Translations under genes and position numbers: made by a program | Part shown: positions 7,051 to 14,679 of the stretch, in pieces | Layout of the letters: each line of letters starts with the position of its first letter | Position numbering within the stretch: the stretch's first letter is position 1 | The notes under the pieces: generated by a model | Seen by the model: only the letters and a program-made list of their open reading frames with translations | What the model was told of the DNA's origin: nothing | The model's database searches: none | Source: Clostridiales bacterium | GTDB lineage: Bacteria > Bacillota > Clostridia > Lachnospirales > Lachnospiraceae | Length of the DNA: 38,959 nt | NCBI GenBank assembly: GCA_029100885.1 | Contig: JAQXPY010000172.1 | Span: 1 to 38,959, forward strand | Reading direction: 5' to 3'

Positions 7051-7874
7051 TGGGAAAAAAGAGACTTGATGTACTTCTGTTTGAAAGAGGACTTGCCGAA
7101 AGCCGTGAAAAAGCAAAGACCGTCATTATGAGCGGGATAGTATATGTGAACGGCACCAGGGAGGACAAGCCCGGCACGTCATTCCCCGATGAGGAAAAGC
7201 TTGACATCGAGGTAAGGGGAGCTGTTCTGAAATATGTATCCAGAGGCGGGCTGAAGCTGGAAAAGGCCGTTGAACAGTTCGGAGTCGATCTTAAGGATCG
7301 TGTCTGTATGGATATAGGCGCTTCCACAGGAGGCTTCACGGACTGCATGCTTCAGAATGGAGCGGCAAAGGTCTTTGCCGTGGACGTGGGGCACGGGCAG
7401 CTGGCATGGAAGCTGAGAAATGACGGCAGAGTAGTCTGCATGGAAAAAATGAATATCAGGTACATTACACCGGAGGATATCGGCTGCGAACAGCTTGATT
7501 TCGCTTCTGTGGATGTGTCCTTTATTTCACTTGACAAGGTACTTCCGGCGGCAAAGCCTCTGCTGAAGGCTGATGCACGGATGGTATGCCTCATCAAGCC
7601 GCAGTTTGAAGCAGGAAGAGAGGAAGTCGGCAAAAAGGGCGTGGTAAGGGATGAAAAGATCCACTGCCGCGTGATCGAAAAGGTCGTTGCTCTGTGCCGG
7701 CAGCAGGAGCTGTCGGTCATCGGACTTACCTTCAGCCCTGTAAAGGGACCGGAAGGAAATATCGAATACCTGATCTACATTTCCAACGGACCGGACAGAC
7801 AGGACAGCATTGCTGCATCTCCTTCGGATATCGCAGCGGTTGTTGAACAGGCTCACGCTGAACTGGACAGATGA
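7050..7874 (+). CDS. tlyA: TlyA family rRNA (cytidine-2'-O)-methyltransferase
   Basis: This family methylates ribose 2'-OH groups of cytidines in 16S and/or 23S rRNA; in mycobacteria this gives capreomycin sensitivity. Domains are an N-terminal S4 RNA-binding domain (about 1-60) and an FtsJ-type Rossmann methyltransferase. The SAM motif is MDIGASTGGFTDCML (about 88-102), with VDVSFISLDK and LIKPQFEAG further on. The start codon overlaps the ispA stop (TGATG). It has the usual family length, 274 residues. Which rRNA site it modifies cannot be told from sequence. Confidence 0.92.
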   Translation: MGKKRLDVLLFERGLAESREKAKTVIMSGIVYVNGTREDKPGTSFPDEEKLDIEVRGAVLKYVSRGGLKLEKAVEQFGVDLKDRVCMDIGASTGGFTDCMLQNGAAKVFAVDVGHGQLAWKLRNDGRVVCMEKMNIRYITPEDIGCEQLDFASVDVSFISLDKVLPAAKPLLKADARMVCLIKPQFEAGREEVGKKGVVRDEKIHCRVIEKVVALCRQQELSVIGLTFSPVKGPEGNIEYLIYISNGPDRQDSIAASPSDIAAVVEQAHAELDR

Positions 7875-7909
7875 ACCGGCGGTGAGGCCGGCTGTCTTTC
7901 GATGCAGGG

Positions 7910-8023
7910 ATGATGAACGGACTGCCGGGATATGAGGAATACTTCAAAAATGCGGTCGGTCTCTTTCTGAATGTGAAGCCGAAAACAGACTGCGGGGGTC
8001 TGACAGAAAAAGAAACGAAATGA
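7910..8023 (+). CDS. Possible 37-residue small ORF coupled to nadK
   Basis: The tlyA–nadK gap holds an open frame beginning with two ATG codons (7910 and 7913), whose TGA stop overlaps the nadK ATG as ATGA. AGGG lies directly before the first ATG, so initiation would be weak. The product would be a soluble peptide beginning MMNGLPGYEEYFKNAVG, with no family I recognise. nadK itself lacks a good ribosome site, so the ORF could act by translational coupling. It could equally be chance. Confidence 0.3.
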   Translation: MMNGLPGYEEYFKNAVGLFLNVKPKTDCGGLTEKETK

Positions 8024-8850
8024 AGAATTTTTATATTATAATCAGTGAATATACAACGAGGGTCAGGAGCATTTCGATCACAAAAAACCGGCTTGTAGAG
8101 GGCCTCAGTCAGAGAGGCGCGAGGGTCGAGGTGTATGAGGGATATCTTGACAGACAGTTTGCGATTCCGGACTGGGTGGACTGTGTAATCACTGTCGGAG
8201 GGGACGGAACTATGCTGAGAGCATCCAGGGCCGGCTCCGGACGCAATGTGACATACCTTGGCATCAACAAGGGTCATATGGGATATCTTACAGAGCTTGC
8301 ACAGATAGATGATTATGATGAGGTGATCGACAGACTCCTGAGGGACGATTTCAAGATCGAGGAAAGGATGATGCTGAGCGCCTCGGCATATCGCGGCGGA
8401 AAAAGAATATACCGGGATTATGCGTTGAATGATGTTCTTATCGGCAAGAATGATTCGGTCCATATGATGACCTTTGAGTTGTATATCAACGATACATTGA
8501 TCAACGAATACAGGGCGGACGGAGTGGTGGTGGCAAGCCCTACCGGCTCCACCTGCTATTCGATGTCGGCGGGCGGACCGATAGCGGAGCCTACAGCAAA
8601 GCTTCTGCTGGTCACCCCGATATGCCCTCATGCAATAAATACCAGACCTCTGGTGCTGTCACCGTCAGACCGGATCAAGATCATTCCGAAGCATACAACA
8701 CAGCTGGTATCCTGCGACGGAGCCGACGGAACGGATCTTATGTGTGACGATGAAGTAATAATAACAAAATCAAGGCATTCGATGAAGTTTATCAGATTCA
8801 GGGAGACTTCGTTTCTGGACACGCTCAGAGACAGAATGAGGTATGTTTGA
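8020..8850 (+). CDS. nadK: NAD kinase
   Basis: The enzyme phosphorylates NAD+ to NADP+ using ATP or polyphosphate and controls the cell's NADPH pool. The conserved GGDGT loop is at 60-64, with Asp62 as the catalytic acid. GINKGHMGYL (about 82-91) and VVASPTGSTCYSMSAGGPI (about 169-187) are the other family motifs. In the former, HMGYLTEL replaces the more usual LGFLTEL form. Its 276 residues are normal. No strong ribosome site precedes the ATG; translation may depend on the upstream small ORF. The nadK–argR–recN order is typical of Clostridia. Confidence 0.95.
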   Translation: MKNFYIIISEYTTRVRSISITKNRLVEGLSQRGARVEVYEGYLDRQFAIPDWVDCVITVGGDGTMLRASRAGSGRNVTYLGINKGHMGYLTELAQIDDYDEVIDRLLRDDFKIEERMMLSASAYRGGKRIYRDYALNDVLIGKNDSVHMMTFELYINDTLINEYRADGVVVASPTGSTCYSMSAGGPIAEPTAKLLLVTPICPHAINTRPLVLSPSDRIKIIPKHTTQLVSCDGADGTDLMCDDEVIITKSRHSMKFIRFRETSFLDTLRDRMRYV

Positions 8851-8905
8851 GCCGGAGTTCCGAGACTCAGACTGGATATGCAGAGGATAGGGACGGTGAT
8901 ATAAT

Positions 8906-9355
8906 ATGAAGGTCGGAAGACAGGCGAAGATCATTGAGTTGATCGGAAGATACGATATCGAGACTCAGGAGGAGCTCTGCGAAAAGCTCAATGCCGAGGG
9001 CTATGATGTAACTCAGGCCACGGTATCAAGGGATATCAGAGCTCTCAAGCTGACAAAGGTCACGGACAATAACGGCAGATCTGTTTACAAGACGGTTCCG
9101 GGCAATACCGATTTTTCACAGAAATATCTTAATATTCTGAAAAACGGCTTTATTTCCATGGACATGGCCCAGAACATCCTTGTAATAAAGACCGTGACCG
9201 GTATGGCCATGGCTGTTGCCACGACTATAGATGCAATGGCATTCAAGGATGTGCTGGGCTGCATTGCCGGAGACGACACTATTATGGTGGCGGTAAGAAC
9301 GGTCGACGGCTGTCTTGAAGTAATGAAGAAGATCCGTGATATTGTTGACGACTGA
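8906..9355 (+). CDS. argR: Arginine repressor ArgR
   Basis: ArgR is an arginine-responsive hexameric DNA-binding regulator that represses arginine synthesis and may activate catabolism. The 149-residue protein has an N-terminal winged helix (about 1-70, with TQATVSRDIRALKL as the recognition region) and a C-terminal oligomerisation and arginine-binding domain with GCIAGDDTIMV near 122-132. No ARG-box palindrome is obvious near its start, and no arginine gene lies in the window, so its targets are elsewhere. It sits between nadK and recN, a position conserved in Firmicutes. Confidence 0.94.
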   Translation: MKVGRQAKIIELIGRYDIETQEELCEKLNAEGYDVTQATVSRDIRALKLTKVTDNNGRSVYKTVPGNTDFSQKYLNILKNGFISMDMAQNILVIKTVTGMAMAVATTIDAMAFKDVLGCIAGDDTIMVAVRTVDGCLEVMKKIRDIVDD

Positions 9356-9369
9356 GAAGAACCTGAGAC

Positions 9370-11040
9370 ATGCTGCTGGAGTTAAATGTAAAAGATATAG
9401 CCCTGGTCAAGAAAGCTTCGGTATCCTTTGAACCGGGGCTTAACATACTTACCGGAGAAACCGGAACCGGAAAATCTGTCATAATCGATTCTGCGCTGCT
9501 GGCTCTGGGAGGCAGAGCGAGAGGCGATATGATAAGGAGAGGCGCCGAACAGGCATATGCCGAACTGATATTCGATGCGGACAGAGAACATCTCGAGCGC
9601 CTTTCGGAGCTTGGGATAGTTCCTGATGAGAACGGACTGATAGTTATCAGCCGCAGACTCAGTCCTGGCAGAAGCATCAGCAGAATAAATGACGAAACGG
9701 TTTCGTCAGCGAGGCTTAAGGAGGCCGCAGCGCTGCTTTTAGATGTTTACGGTCAGAATGAATACCATACTCTGTTAGATAAAAGGACACATCTCAGAAT
9801 ACTTGATGAGTATATCGGAGAGGATGCCGCGGTGCTTAAGAGAAGGACGGAGGAAGCCTACAGAGCCTTCCGTTTTTCAAAGGAAAAGGCGGAAGGCTTT
9901 GATCTGGACGAAAAGGAGAGAAAGAGGCAGGCGGATCTGCTTGGATATGAAATAGAAGAGATAGACAGAGCGGCTCTTTCCGAGGGTGAAGAGGAGGAGC
10001 TGGCGGCACGCTTCAGACGTCTCAGCAATGCCAGAGAGATACTGGACAGACTGAACGATGCCCACAGAGCATTATCGGGATGTGATACCGGCAGGGCGAT
10101 TTCCGAGATCGAATCGGCTATGCGATTTGATGAGAGTCTTAAGGATATCCGTGATGAGCTGATGGATATGCAGTCGATCCTTGATTCCTGTCTTAAGGAT
10201 ATCAGCGGATATGTGTCCGGCTCCGAAGTGGACGAAAGGGCTGTATCTGAGACAGAGAGCAGGCTGGAGCTCATCAGAAAGTTAGAGCTCAAATACGGAG
10301 ATTCGATTGAAGCTGTTCTTGCCTACAGGGAGGATGCAAAAAAGAGGCTGGAGAGCCTTCTCGGTTATGAGGAGGAAAAGCTCAGAGCTGAAAAGGAACT
10401 GAAACAGGCACAGGAGGAGCTGGATTCGGCCTGTGCTGCTCTCAGCTGCATCAGGAAAGAGTTTGCCGGGAAGCTGTGCGGGGAGATATGCAGAGAGCTT
10501 GGAGATCTGGGCTTTGAAAAGCCCGAGCTGCACTTGAGCTTTGGAACAAAAGCGGCCTTTTCTGACGGATATGATGAGGTTTGCTTTATGACTGCCCTGA
10601 ATCCGGGAGAGCTGCCGAAGCCCCTCAGCGAGGTGGCGTCGGGAGGAGAATTGTCGAGGGTAATGCTGGCGATAAAAACGGTGCTGGCACAGACAGACGA
10701 TATGCCTACACTTATCTTTGATGAGATCGATACCGGAATCAGCGGAAGAACCGCCCAGAAGGTGGCGGAAAAGCTGGATGTGATCGGTATGAGGCATCAG
10801 GTGATATGTGTATCCCATCTGCCTCAGATAGCTGCGATGGCAGATTGTCATTTTGTGATACGCAAGACAGAACAGGACGGAAGAAATGTTACAGAGATAG
10901 AAAAGCTGGATGAGAACGGTGCGAAGTCGGAGCTGGCAAGACTTCTCGGCGGAGCCGAGATAACCAAAGCGGTATCTGACAATGCATCGGAAATGCTTAA
11001 GCTGGCTAAGAGCGGAAAGAAAAAGAGAAGAAAAGCGTGA
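9370..11040 (+). CDS. recN: DNA repair protein RecN
   Basis: RecN is an SMC-like ATPase that gathers DNA ends early in double-strand-break repair. Walker A is GETGTGKS (29-36); the ABC signature SGGELSRVMLAIKT and Walker B LIFDEIDTGISG lie near 433-465. Between them is the family's coiled-coil region, very rich in Glu, Lys and Arg. The length, 556 residues, is normal. It starts 14 bp after argR and overlaps the next gene by 4 bp (GTGA). In spore-formers spoIVB and spo0A often follow recN; here they do not. Confidence 0.96.
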   Translation: MLLELNVKDIALVKKASVSFEPGLNILTGETGTGKSVIIDSALLALGGRARGDMIRRGAEQAYAELIFDADREHLERLSELGIVPDENGLIVISRRLSPGRSISRINDETVSSARLKEAAALLLDVYGQNEYHTLLDKRTHLRILDEYIGEDAAVLKRRTEEAYRAFRFSKEKAEGFDLDEKERKRQADLLGYEIEEIDRAALSEGEEEELAARFRRLSNAREILDRLNDAHRALSGCDTGRAISEIESAMRFDESLKDIRDELMDMQSILDSCLKDISGYVSGSEVDERAVSETESRLELIRKLELKYGDSIEAVLAYREDAKKRLESLLGYEEEKLRAEKELKQAQEELDSACAALSCIRKEFAGKLCGEICRELGDLGFEKPELHLSFGTKAAFSDGYDEVCFMTALNPGELPKPLSEVASGGELSRVMLAIKTVLAQTDDMPTLIFDEIDTGISGRTAQKVAEKLDVIGMRHQVICVSHLPQIAAMADCHFVIRKTEQDGRNVTEIEKLDENGAKSELARLLGGAEITKAVSDNASEMLKLAKSGKKKRRKA

Positions 11041-11492
11041 ACAATTTTACGGCAGACAATCAGATACTGATAACGGTCATAGCGGCATGGGCTTCGGCTC
11101 AGCTGCTTAAGACCTTGATAACCCTGTGGATCGAAAGAAGGTTTGTACCGGAAAGGCTGTTGGGTCCCGGAGGAATGCCAAGCTCTCATTCTTCGACGGT
11201 CTGTTCTCTTGCAGTCTCCACAGCTATTATTTATTCTATACATTCCTTCGAGTTCTGTATCAGTCTGGTCCTTGCCATGATAGTTATGCATGATGCCATG
11301 AATGTGAGACTGGAAACGGGAAAGCAGGCAAAGATACTTAATGAGATGATGAAAAACAACCCTCTGCATATTAAGGGGGAGGTCTTCGAGGAACAGCTCA
11401 AGGAGCTTGTCGGTCATACGCCCACACAGGTCATCTGCGGAGCCCTGCTCGGAGTGGCGGTTGCATTGATCGTTAATTATATTGCGGCCTGA
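11037..11492 (+). CDS. Divergent PAP2 family membrane protein (DUF212)
   Basis: This 151-residue membrane protein resembles the YuiD/DUF212 family, which is distantly related to PAP2 acid phosphatases. The motif GPGGMPSSHSS near residue 41 holds the PSSHS core that forms part of the phosphatase active site in true PAP2 enzymes. About four hydrophobic segments are visible (near 10-25, 55-70, 75-90 and 132-150). It begins with GTG overlapping the recN stop. The substrate is unknown; a lipid phosphate is a reasonable guess from the family only. Confidence 0.82.
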   Translation: MNNFTADNQILITVIAAWASAQLLKTLITLWIERRFVPERLLGPGGMPSSHSSTVCSLAVSTAIIYSIHSFEFCISLVLAMIVMHDAMNVRLETGKQAKILNEMMKNNPLHIKGEVFEEQLKELVGHTPTQVICGALLGVAVALIVNYIAA

Positions 11493-12469
11493 TGATGAAA
11501 ATAAACGGAAAAAAAATACTTATAAGAAGCATTGCGGCGCTGCTCTGTTTATGTGCGGCGCTTTCTTTCGTATCCTGCAAAGGCATGGAGCTGGAAAACA
11601 AGACGGAGATCGTTGAGGAGTACACACTGCCGCAGGCCATGATCCTGATAGCTAACGAAAGAAACAAATACGAATCCGTATATTCACCGGAAATATGGAA
11701 GGTCAGCATAGGGGATGAAAATAGCTTTGACAGACTTACGGTTCAGAATGTCAGACAGTTTATGGAACGTCTTAAGCTTCTGTGCATGCTGGCGGAGGAA
11801 AAGGGAATAACCGCCACAAGTCAGGAGAGGGACATCATTCGTCAGGTGACGGATGAATATATGAAGGGGCTTACTGAGGAGGATGCAGCCTACATAGGCT
11901 GTACCAGAGCGGATGTCCAGAAGCTGTATACCGATTATTTTGTCGCCGAAAAGCTGATAAAAAGCATTATAGGAGAGGTGGACTCGGAAATAAGCGATTC
12001 GGAGGTAAAGGTCATCAGGATACAGCAGATCGGAACCGCAGACCTTAAAAAGGCAAAGGCCATTCTCAAAAGGATCAAGATCGACAAGGAGAGCTTCAGC
12101 TCGATGGCCGGAAGATACAGTGAAACGGAGGATATCGAGATAACTCTGATGAGAGACAGAGACAACGGGCTGATAAAAAGAACGGCCTTTTCTCTGGAGG
12201 AGGGTCAGGTCTCAAATATTCTTGCGGTCGGAGATATGTACTATATTATTAAGTGTGTCGACGGCTATGATGAGGAGGAGACTCTGGAAAGAAAGAACAA
12301 GCTGAGCCGGGCTCTAAATACAACAGCTGCTGAAAAGGTGCTGAGTCCTTATCAGAGGGAGCACAATATAGTTTTTATTGAAAAATACTGGAATGAGATA
12401 GACTTTTCGGAGGAATCGGGTTCCACTGTCCAGAATTTTTTTGATCTGTACAAGGAAATGATAGGATAA
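11492..12469 (+). CDS. PpiC-like peptidyl-prolyl isomerase lipoprotein
   Basis: The 325-residue protein has a lipoprotein signal (hydrophobic segment at about 10-27 ending FVSC), so it is probably anchored outside the membrane. The N-terminal half is helical, as in SurA/PrsA-type chaperones. A parvulin-like domain follows at about 165-255 (IRIQQIGTADLKKAKAILKR, then GQVSNILAVGDMYYIIKC). It probably helps secreted proteins fold. The parvulin core is divergent and isomerase activity is uncertain. The Phe at lipobox -3 is less usual. It overlaps the preceding stop by one base (TGATG). Confidence 0.75.
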   Translation: MMKINGKKILIRSIAALLCLCAALSFVSCKGMELENKTEIVEEYTLPQAMILIANERNKYESVYSPEIWKVSIGDENSFDRLTVQNVRQFMERLKLLCMLAEEKGITATSQERDIIRQVTDEYMKGLTEEDAAYIGCTRADVQKLYTDYFVAEKLIKSIIGEVDSEISDSEVKVIRIQQIGTADLKKAKAILKRIKIDKESFSSMAGRYSETEDIEITLMRDRDNGLIKRTAFSLEEGQVSNILAVGDMYYIIKCVDGYDEEETLERKNKLSRALNTTAAEKVLSPYQREHNIVFIEKYWNEIDFSEESGSTVQNFFDLYKEMIG

Positions 12470-12489
12470 AGATAAAAATTTTATTAAAA

Positions 12490-12516
12490 CTGGCACTCAA
12501 ACATTGAAAGTGCTAA
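12490..12516 (+). promoter_or_regulatory. CIRCE-like HrcA operator at the htpG promoter
   Basis: CTGGCACTC (12490-12498), a 9-base spacer, then AAGTGCTAA (12508-12516) matches the CIRCE consensus TTAGCACTC-N9-GAGTGCTAA at 15 of 18 positions with the exact spacing. It covers the -35 box of the htpG promoter, so HrcA binding should block transcription until heat shock. Confidence 0.8.
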
Positions 12517-12531
12517 CAAATATGATATACT
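12504..12531 (+). promoter_or_regulatory. htpG promoter
   Basis: TTGAAA (12504-12509) and TATACT (12526-12531) are separated by 16 bp. The -35 lies inside the CIRCE-like palindrome. Transcription should begin near 12538. Confidence 0.72.
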
Positions 12532-12536
12532 ATTCA

Positions 12537-12563
12537 TTGCCGTACATAACAGGTGTACGGCAA
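12537..12563 (+). promoter_or_regulatory. 5'-terminal stem-loop of htpG mRNA
   Basis: TTGCCGTAC (12537-12545) pairs perfectly with GTACGGCAA (12555-12563) across a 9-base loop. The stem starts at the predicted transcription start, so the mRNA would carry it at its very 5' end, ahead of the Shine-Dalgarno AAGGAAG at 12572. The short T-run after it is interrupted; an mRNA-stabilising hairpin is likelier than a terminator. Confidence 0.55.
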
Positions 12564-12586
12564 ATTTTTATAAGGAAGTGGAACAA

Positions 12587-14662
12587 ATGTCAGAGATAAA
12601 AAAAGGCAATCTGAATATCAACAGCGAAAATATATTCCCTATCATTAAGAAATGGCTCTATCAGGATCATGATATTTTTTATCGTGAGCTGATCTCCAAC
12701 GGATGCGATGCCATAACCAAGCTCAAGAAGCTATCCCTGATCGGGGAGTATTCCCAGCCGGAGGATGAAAAGTATCGCGTCTATGTGACCGTGGATCCGG
12801 AGAACAATACAATCACCTTTGAGGATAACGGTATCGGTATGACCGCTGAGGAGGTAAATAAGTATATCAATGAAATAGCTTTTTCCGGTGCTGCCGATTT
12901 CCTCCGGAAATACAAGGATAAGGCTAATGAGGATCAGATCATAGGACATTTCGGACTCGGCTTTTATTCGGCGTTTATGGTATCCGACAAGGTAACCATT
13001 GATACTCTGTCCTATAAGGAGGGGGCACAGCCGGTGCTCTGGAGCTCGGAGGACGGAATGCAGTATGAGATGACGGACGGCGGAAGGACAGAGCACGGAA
13101 CATCCATCACCCTGTATATCAATGATGAAGAGCTTCAGTTCTGCAATGAGTATAAGGCAAGGGAAGTGATAGAAAAGTACTGCTCCTTTATGCCGGTGGA
13201 AATATATCTTACAGATGCTGCTAAGGAAAGAAAGAAGGCGGAGGAGGCAGCCGGAAATGCAAAAGGAACCGTTGAGGTTCAGGCAGAGGGCGGCGAGACA
13301 GGCTCCGACAGCGATAAAGAGCAGGTGAAGGAGGAGCCTAAGCCGCTTAATGATACCAACCCGCTCTGGAACGAGAGTCCTTCCCAGGTTACCGAGGAGC
13401 AGTATAAGGAGTTTTACCGCAAGGTATTCAGAGACTATAAGGAGCCTCTGTTCTGGATCCATCTGAATATGGATTATCCTTTCAATCTGAAGGGCATTCT
13501 GTATTTCCCTAAGGTTAATACTCAGTATGAGAATATTGAAGGCACTATCAAGCTGTACAACAATCAGGTATTTATTGCGGACAATATCAAGGAGGTCATT
13601 CCGGAGTATCTGCTGCTGCTCAAGGGGGTTATCGACTGCCCTGACCTGCCTCTTAACGTGTCCAGATCCGCATTGCAGAATGATGGTTTTGTAAAGAAGA
13701 TATCCGACTATATCACGAAGAAGGTATCTGACAAGCTCTCGGGAATGTTCAAGACGGATCGGGAGAATTACGAAAAATACTGGGATGATATCAGTCCGTT
13801 TATAAAATACGGCTGCATCAAGGATACAAAATTCGGCGACAAGATGAAGGATGCCGTTATCTTCAGGGATATTGACGGAAAATACCTGACCGCTGAGGAA
13901 TACCTGAAGCCGGAAGACAATAACGATAAGGAGATCGTAAAGACCGATAATGAAGAAAAGCCTGAGGCATTGAAGCAGGACGGTGAAGAGACTGCAGAGA
14001 CAAAACAGGCTGCGGCGCCGCAGGAGGATACCGCTGAAAACGGTACTGAAAAGCCTAAGAGAAAGATCTTCTATGTAACTGATGAAAAGGAACAGGGACA
14101 GTATATCCGCATGTTCAGAAAGTCCGGAAAGAATGCGGTCATACTGAACTATGCTATCGATACTCCTTTCATTTCGTTTATGGAAATGAAGCATGAGGAT
14201 ATCAGCTTTATTCGTATCGATTCCGATATTACCGAGGAGTTTAAGGACGGAAGCGAAAGAAATGAAGCTGACGAAAAGCTTGCGGAGAAGCTCACGGCTC
14301 TCTTCAGAAAGGTGCTCGGCGACGAAGAGCTGGATGTGAAGGTGGAGAGACTTAAGGACAGCTCGGTTGCTTCGATGATGACCATGTCAGAGGAGGGACG
14401 CCGTATGCAGGAAATGATGAAGATGTATGCTGCTTACGGTATGAACATGGGCGATATGGGTAAGGATGCCCAGACACTGGTCCTCAACTCCAACAACGCT
14501 CTGGTGGCAAGGCTTGAGTCGGAGGGAGAGGAACCGACAGAGACAGGCAGACTGATAGCAGAGCAGCTTTACGATATGGCGCTGCTTTCAAGGGGAGCAC
14601 TCGATCAGGAACGTCTTGAAAACTTTATCAGAAGAAACCAGGAGCTTCTGCTCAGAATGTGA
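12587..14662 (+). CDS. htpG: Molecular chaperone HtpG (bacterial Hsp90) with two charged insertions
   Basis: HtpG is the bacterial Hsp90, an ATP-driven dimeric chaperone. The GHKL ATPase domain shows the SNGCDAITKL helix, DNGIGM and GHFGLGFYSAFM. The middle domain keeps NVSRSALQ, with the ATP-contacting Arg and Gln. Two acidic low-complexity inserts stand out: residues about 211-258, between the N-terminal and middle domains where eukaryotic Hsp90 has its charged linker, and about 444-493 late in the middle domain. At 691 residues it is longer than E. coli HtpG (624). I chose the ATG at 12587, eight bases after AAGGAAG, over the GTG at 12578. Heat regulation through the CIRCE-like operator is expected. 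Confidence 0.95.
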   Translation: MSEIKKGNLNINSENIFPIIKKWLYQDHDIFYRELISNGCDAITKLKKLSLIGEYSQPEDEKYRVYVTVDPENNTITFEDNGIGMTAEEVNKYINEIAFSGAADFLRKYKDKANEDQIIGHFGLGFYSAFMVSDKVTIDTLSYKEGAQPVLWSSEDGMQYEMTDGGRTEHGTSITLYINDEELQFCNEYKAREVIEKYCSFMPVEIYLTDAAKERKKAEEAAGNAKGTVEVQAEGGETGSDSDKEQVKEEPKPLNDTNPLWNESPSQVTEEQYKEFYRKVFRDYKEPLFWIHLNMDYPFNLKGILYFPKVNTQYENIEGTIKLYNNQVFIADNIKEVIPEYLLLLKGVIDCPDLPLNVSRSALQNDGFVKKISDYITKKVSDKLSGMFKTDRENYEKYWDDISPFIKYGCIKDTKFGDKMKDAVIFRDIDGKYLTAEEYLKPEDNNDKEIVKTDNEEKPEALKQDGEETAETKQAAAPQEDTAENGTEKPKRKIFYVTDEKEQGQYIRMFRKSGKNAVILNYAIDTPFISFMEMKHEDISFIRIDSDITEEFKDGSERNEADEKLAEKLTALFRKVLGDEELDVKVERLKDSSVASMMTMSEEGRRMQEMMKMYAAYGMNMGDMGKDAQTLVLNSNNALVARLESEGEEPTETGRLIAEQLYDMALLSRGALDQERLENFIRRNQELLLRM

Positions 14663-14679
14663 TAACGGAGGACCGGATA

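Noticed and set aside
7732-8631. 299-codon minus-strand ORF across tlyA and nadK
   Set aside because: Antisense to two well-supported genes, with no recognisable domain or start signal.
8851-8905. ARG box for autoregulation of argR
   Set aside because: I looked for an ARG-box-like palindrome just before argR and found none with convincing symmetry.
12731-14194. Long minus-strand open frame (487 codons) opposite htpG
   Set aside because: It lies entirely antisense to a strongly supported gene, encodes an Ile/Leu-rich product unlike any family I know, and has no promoter or ribosome site. It is a by-product of htpG codon usage.
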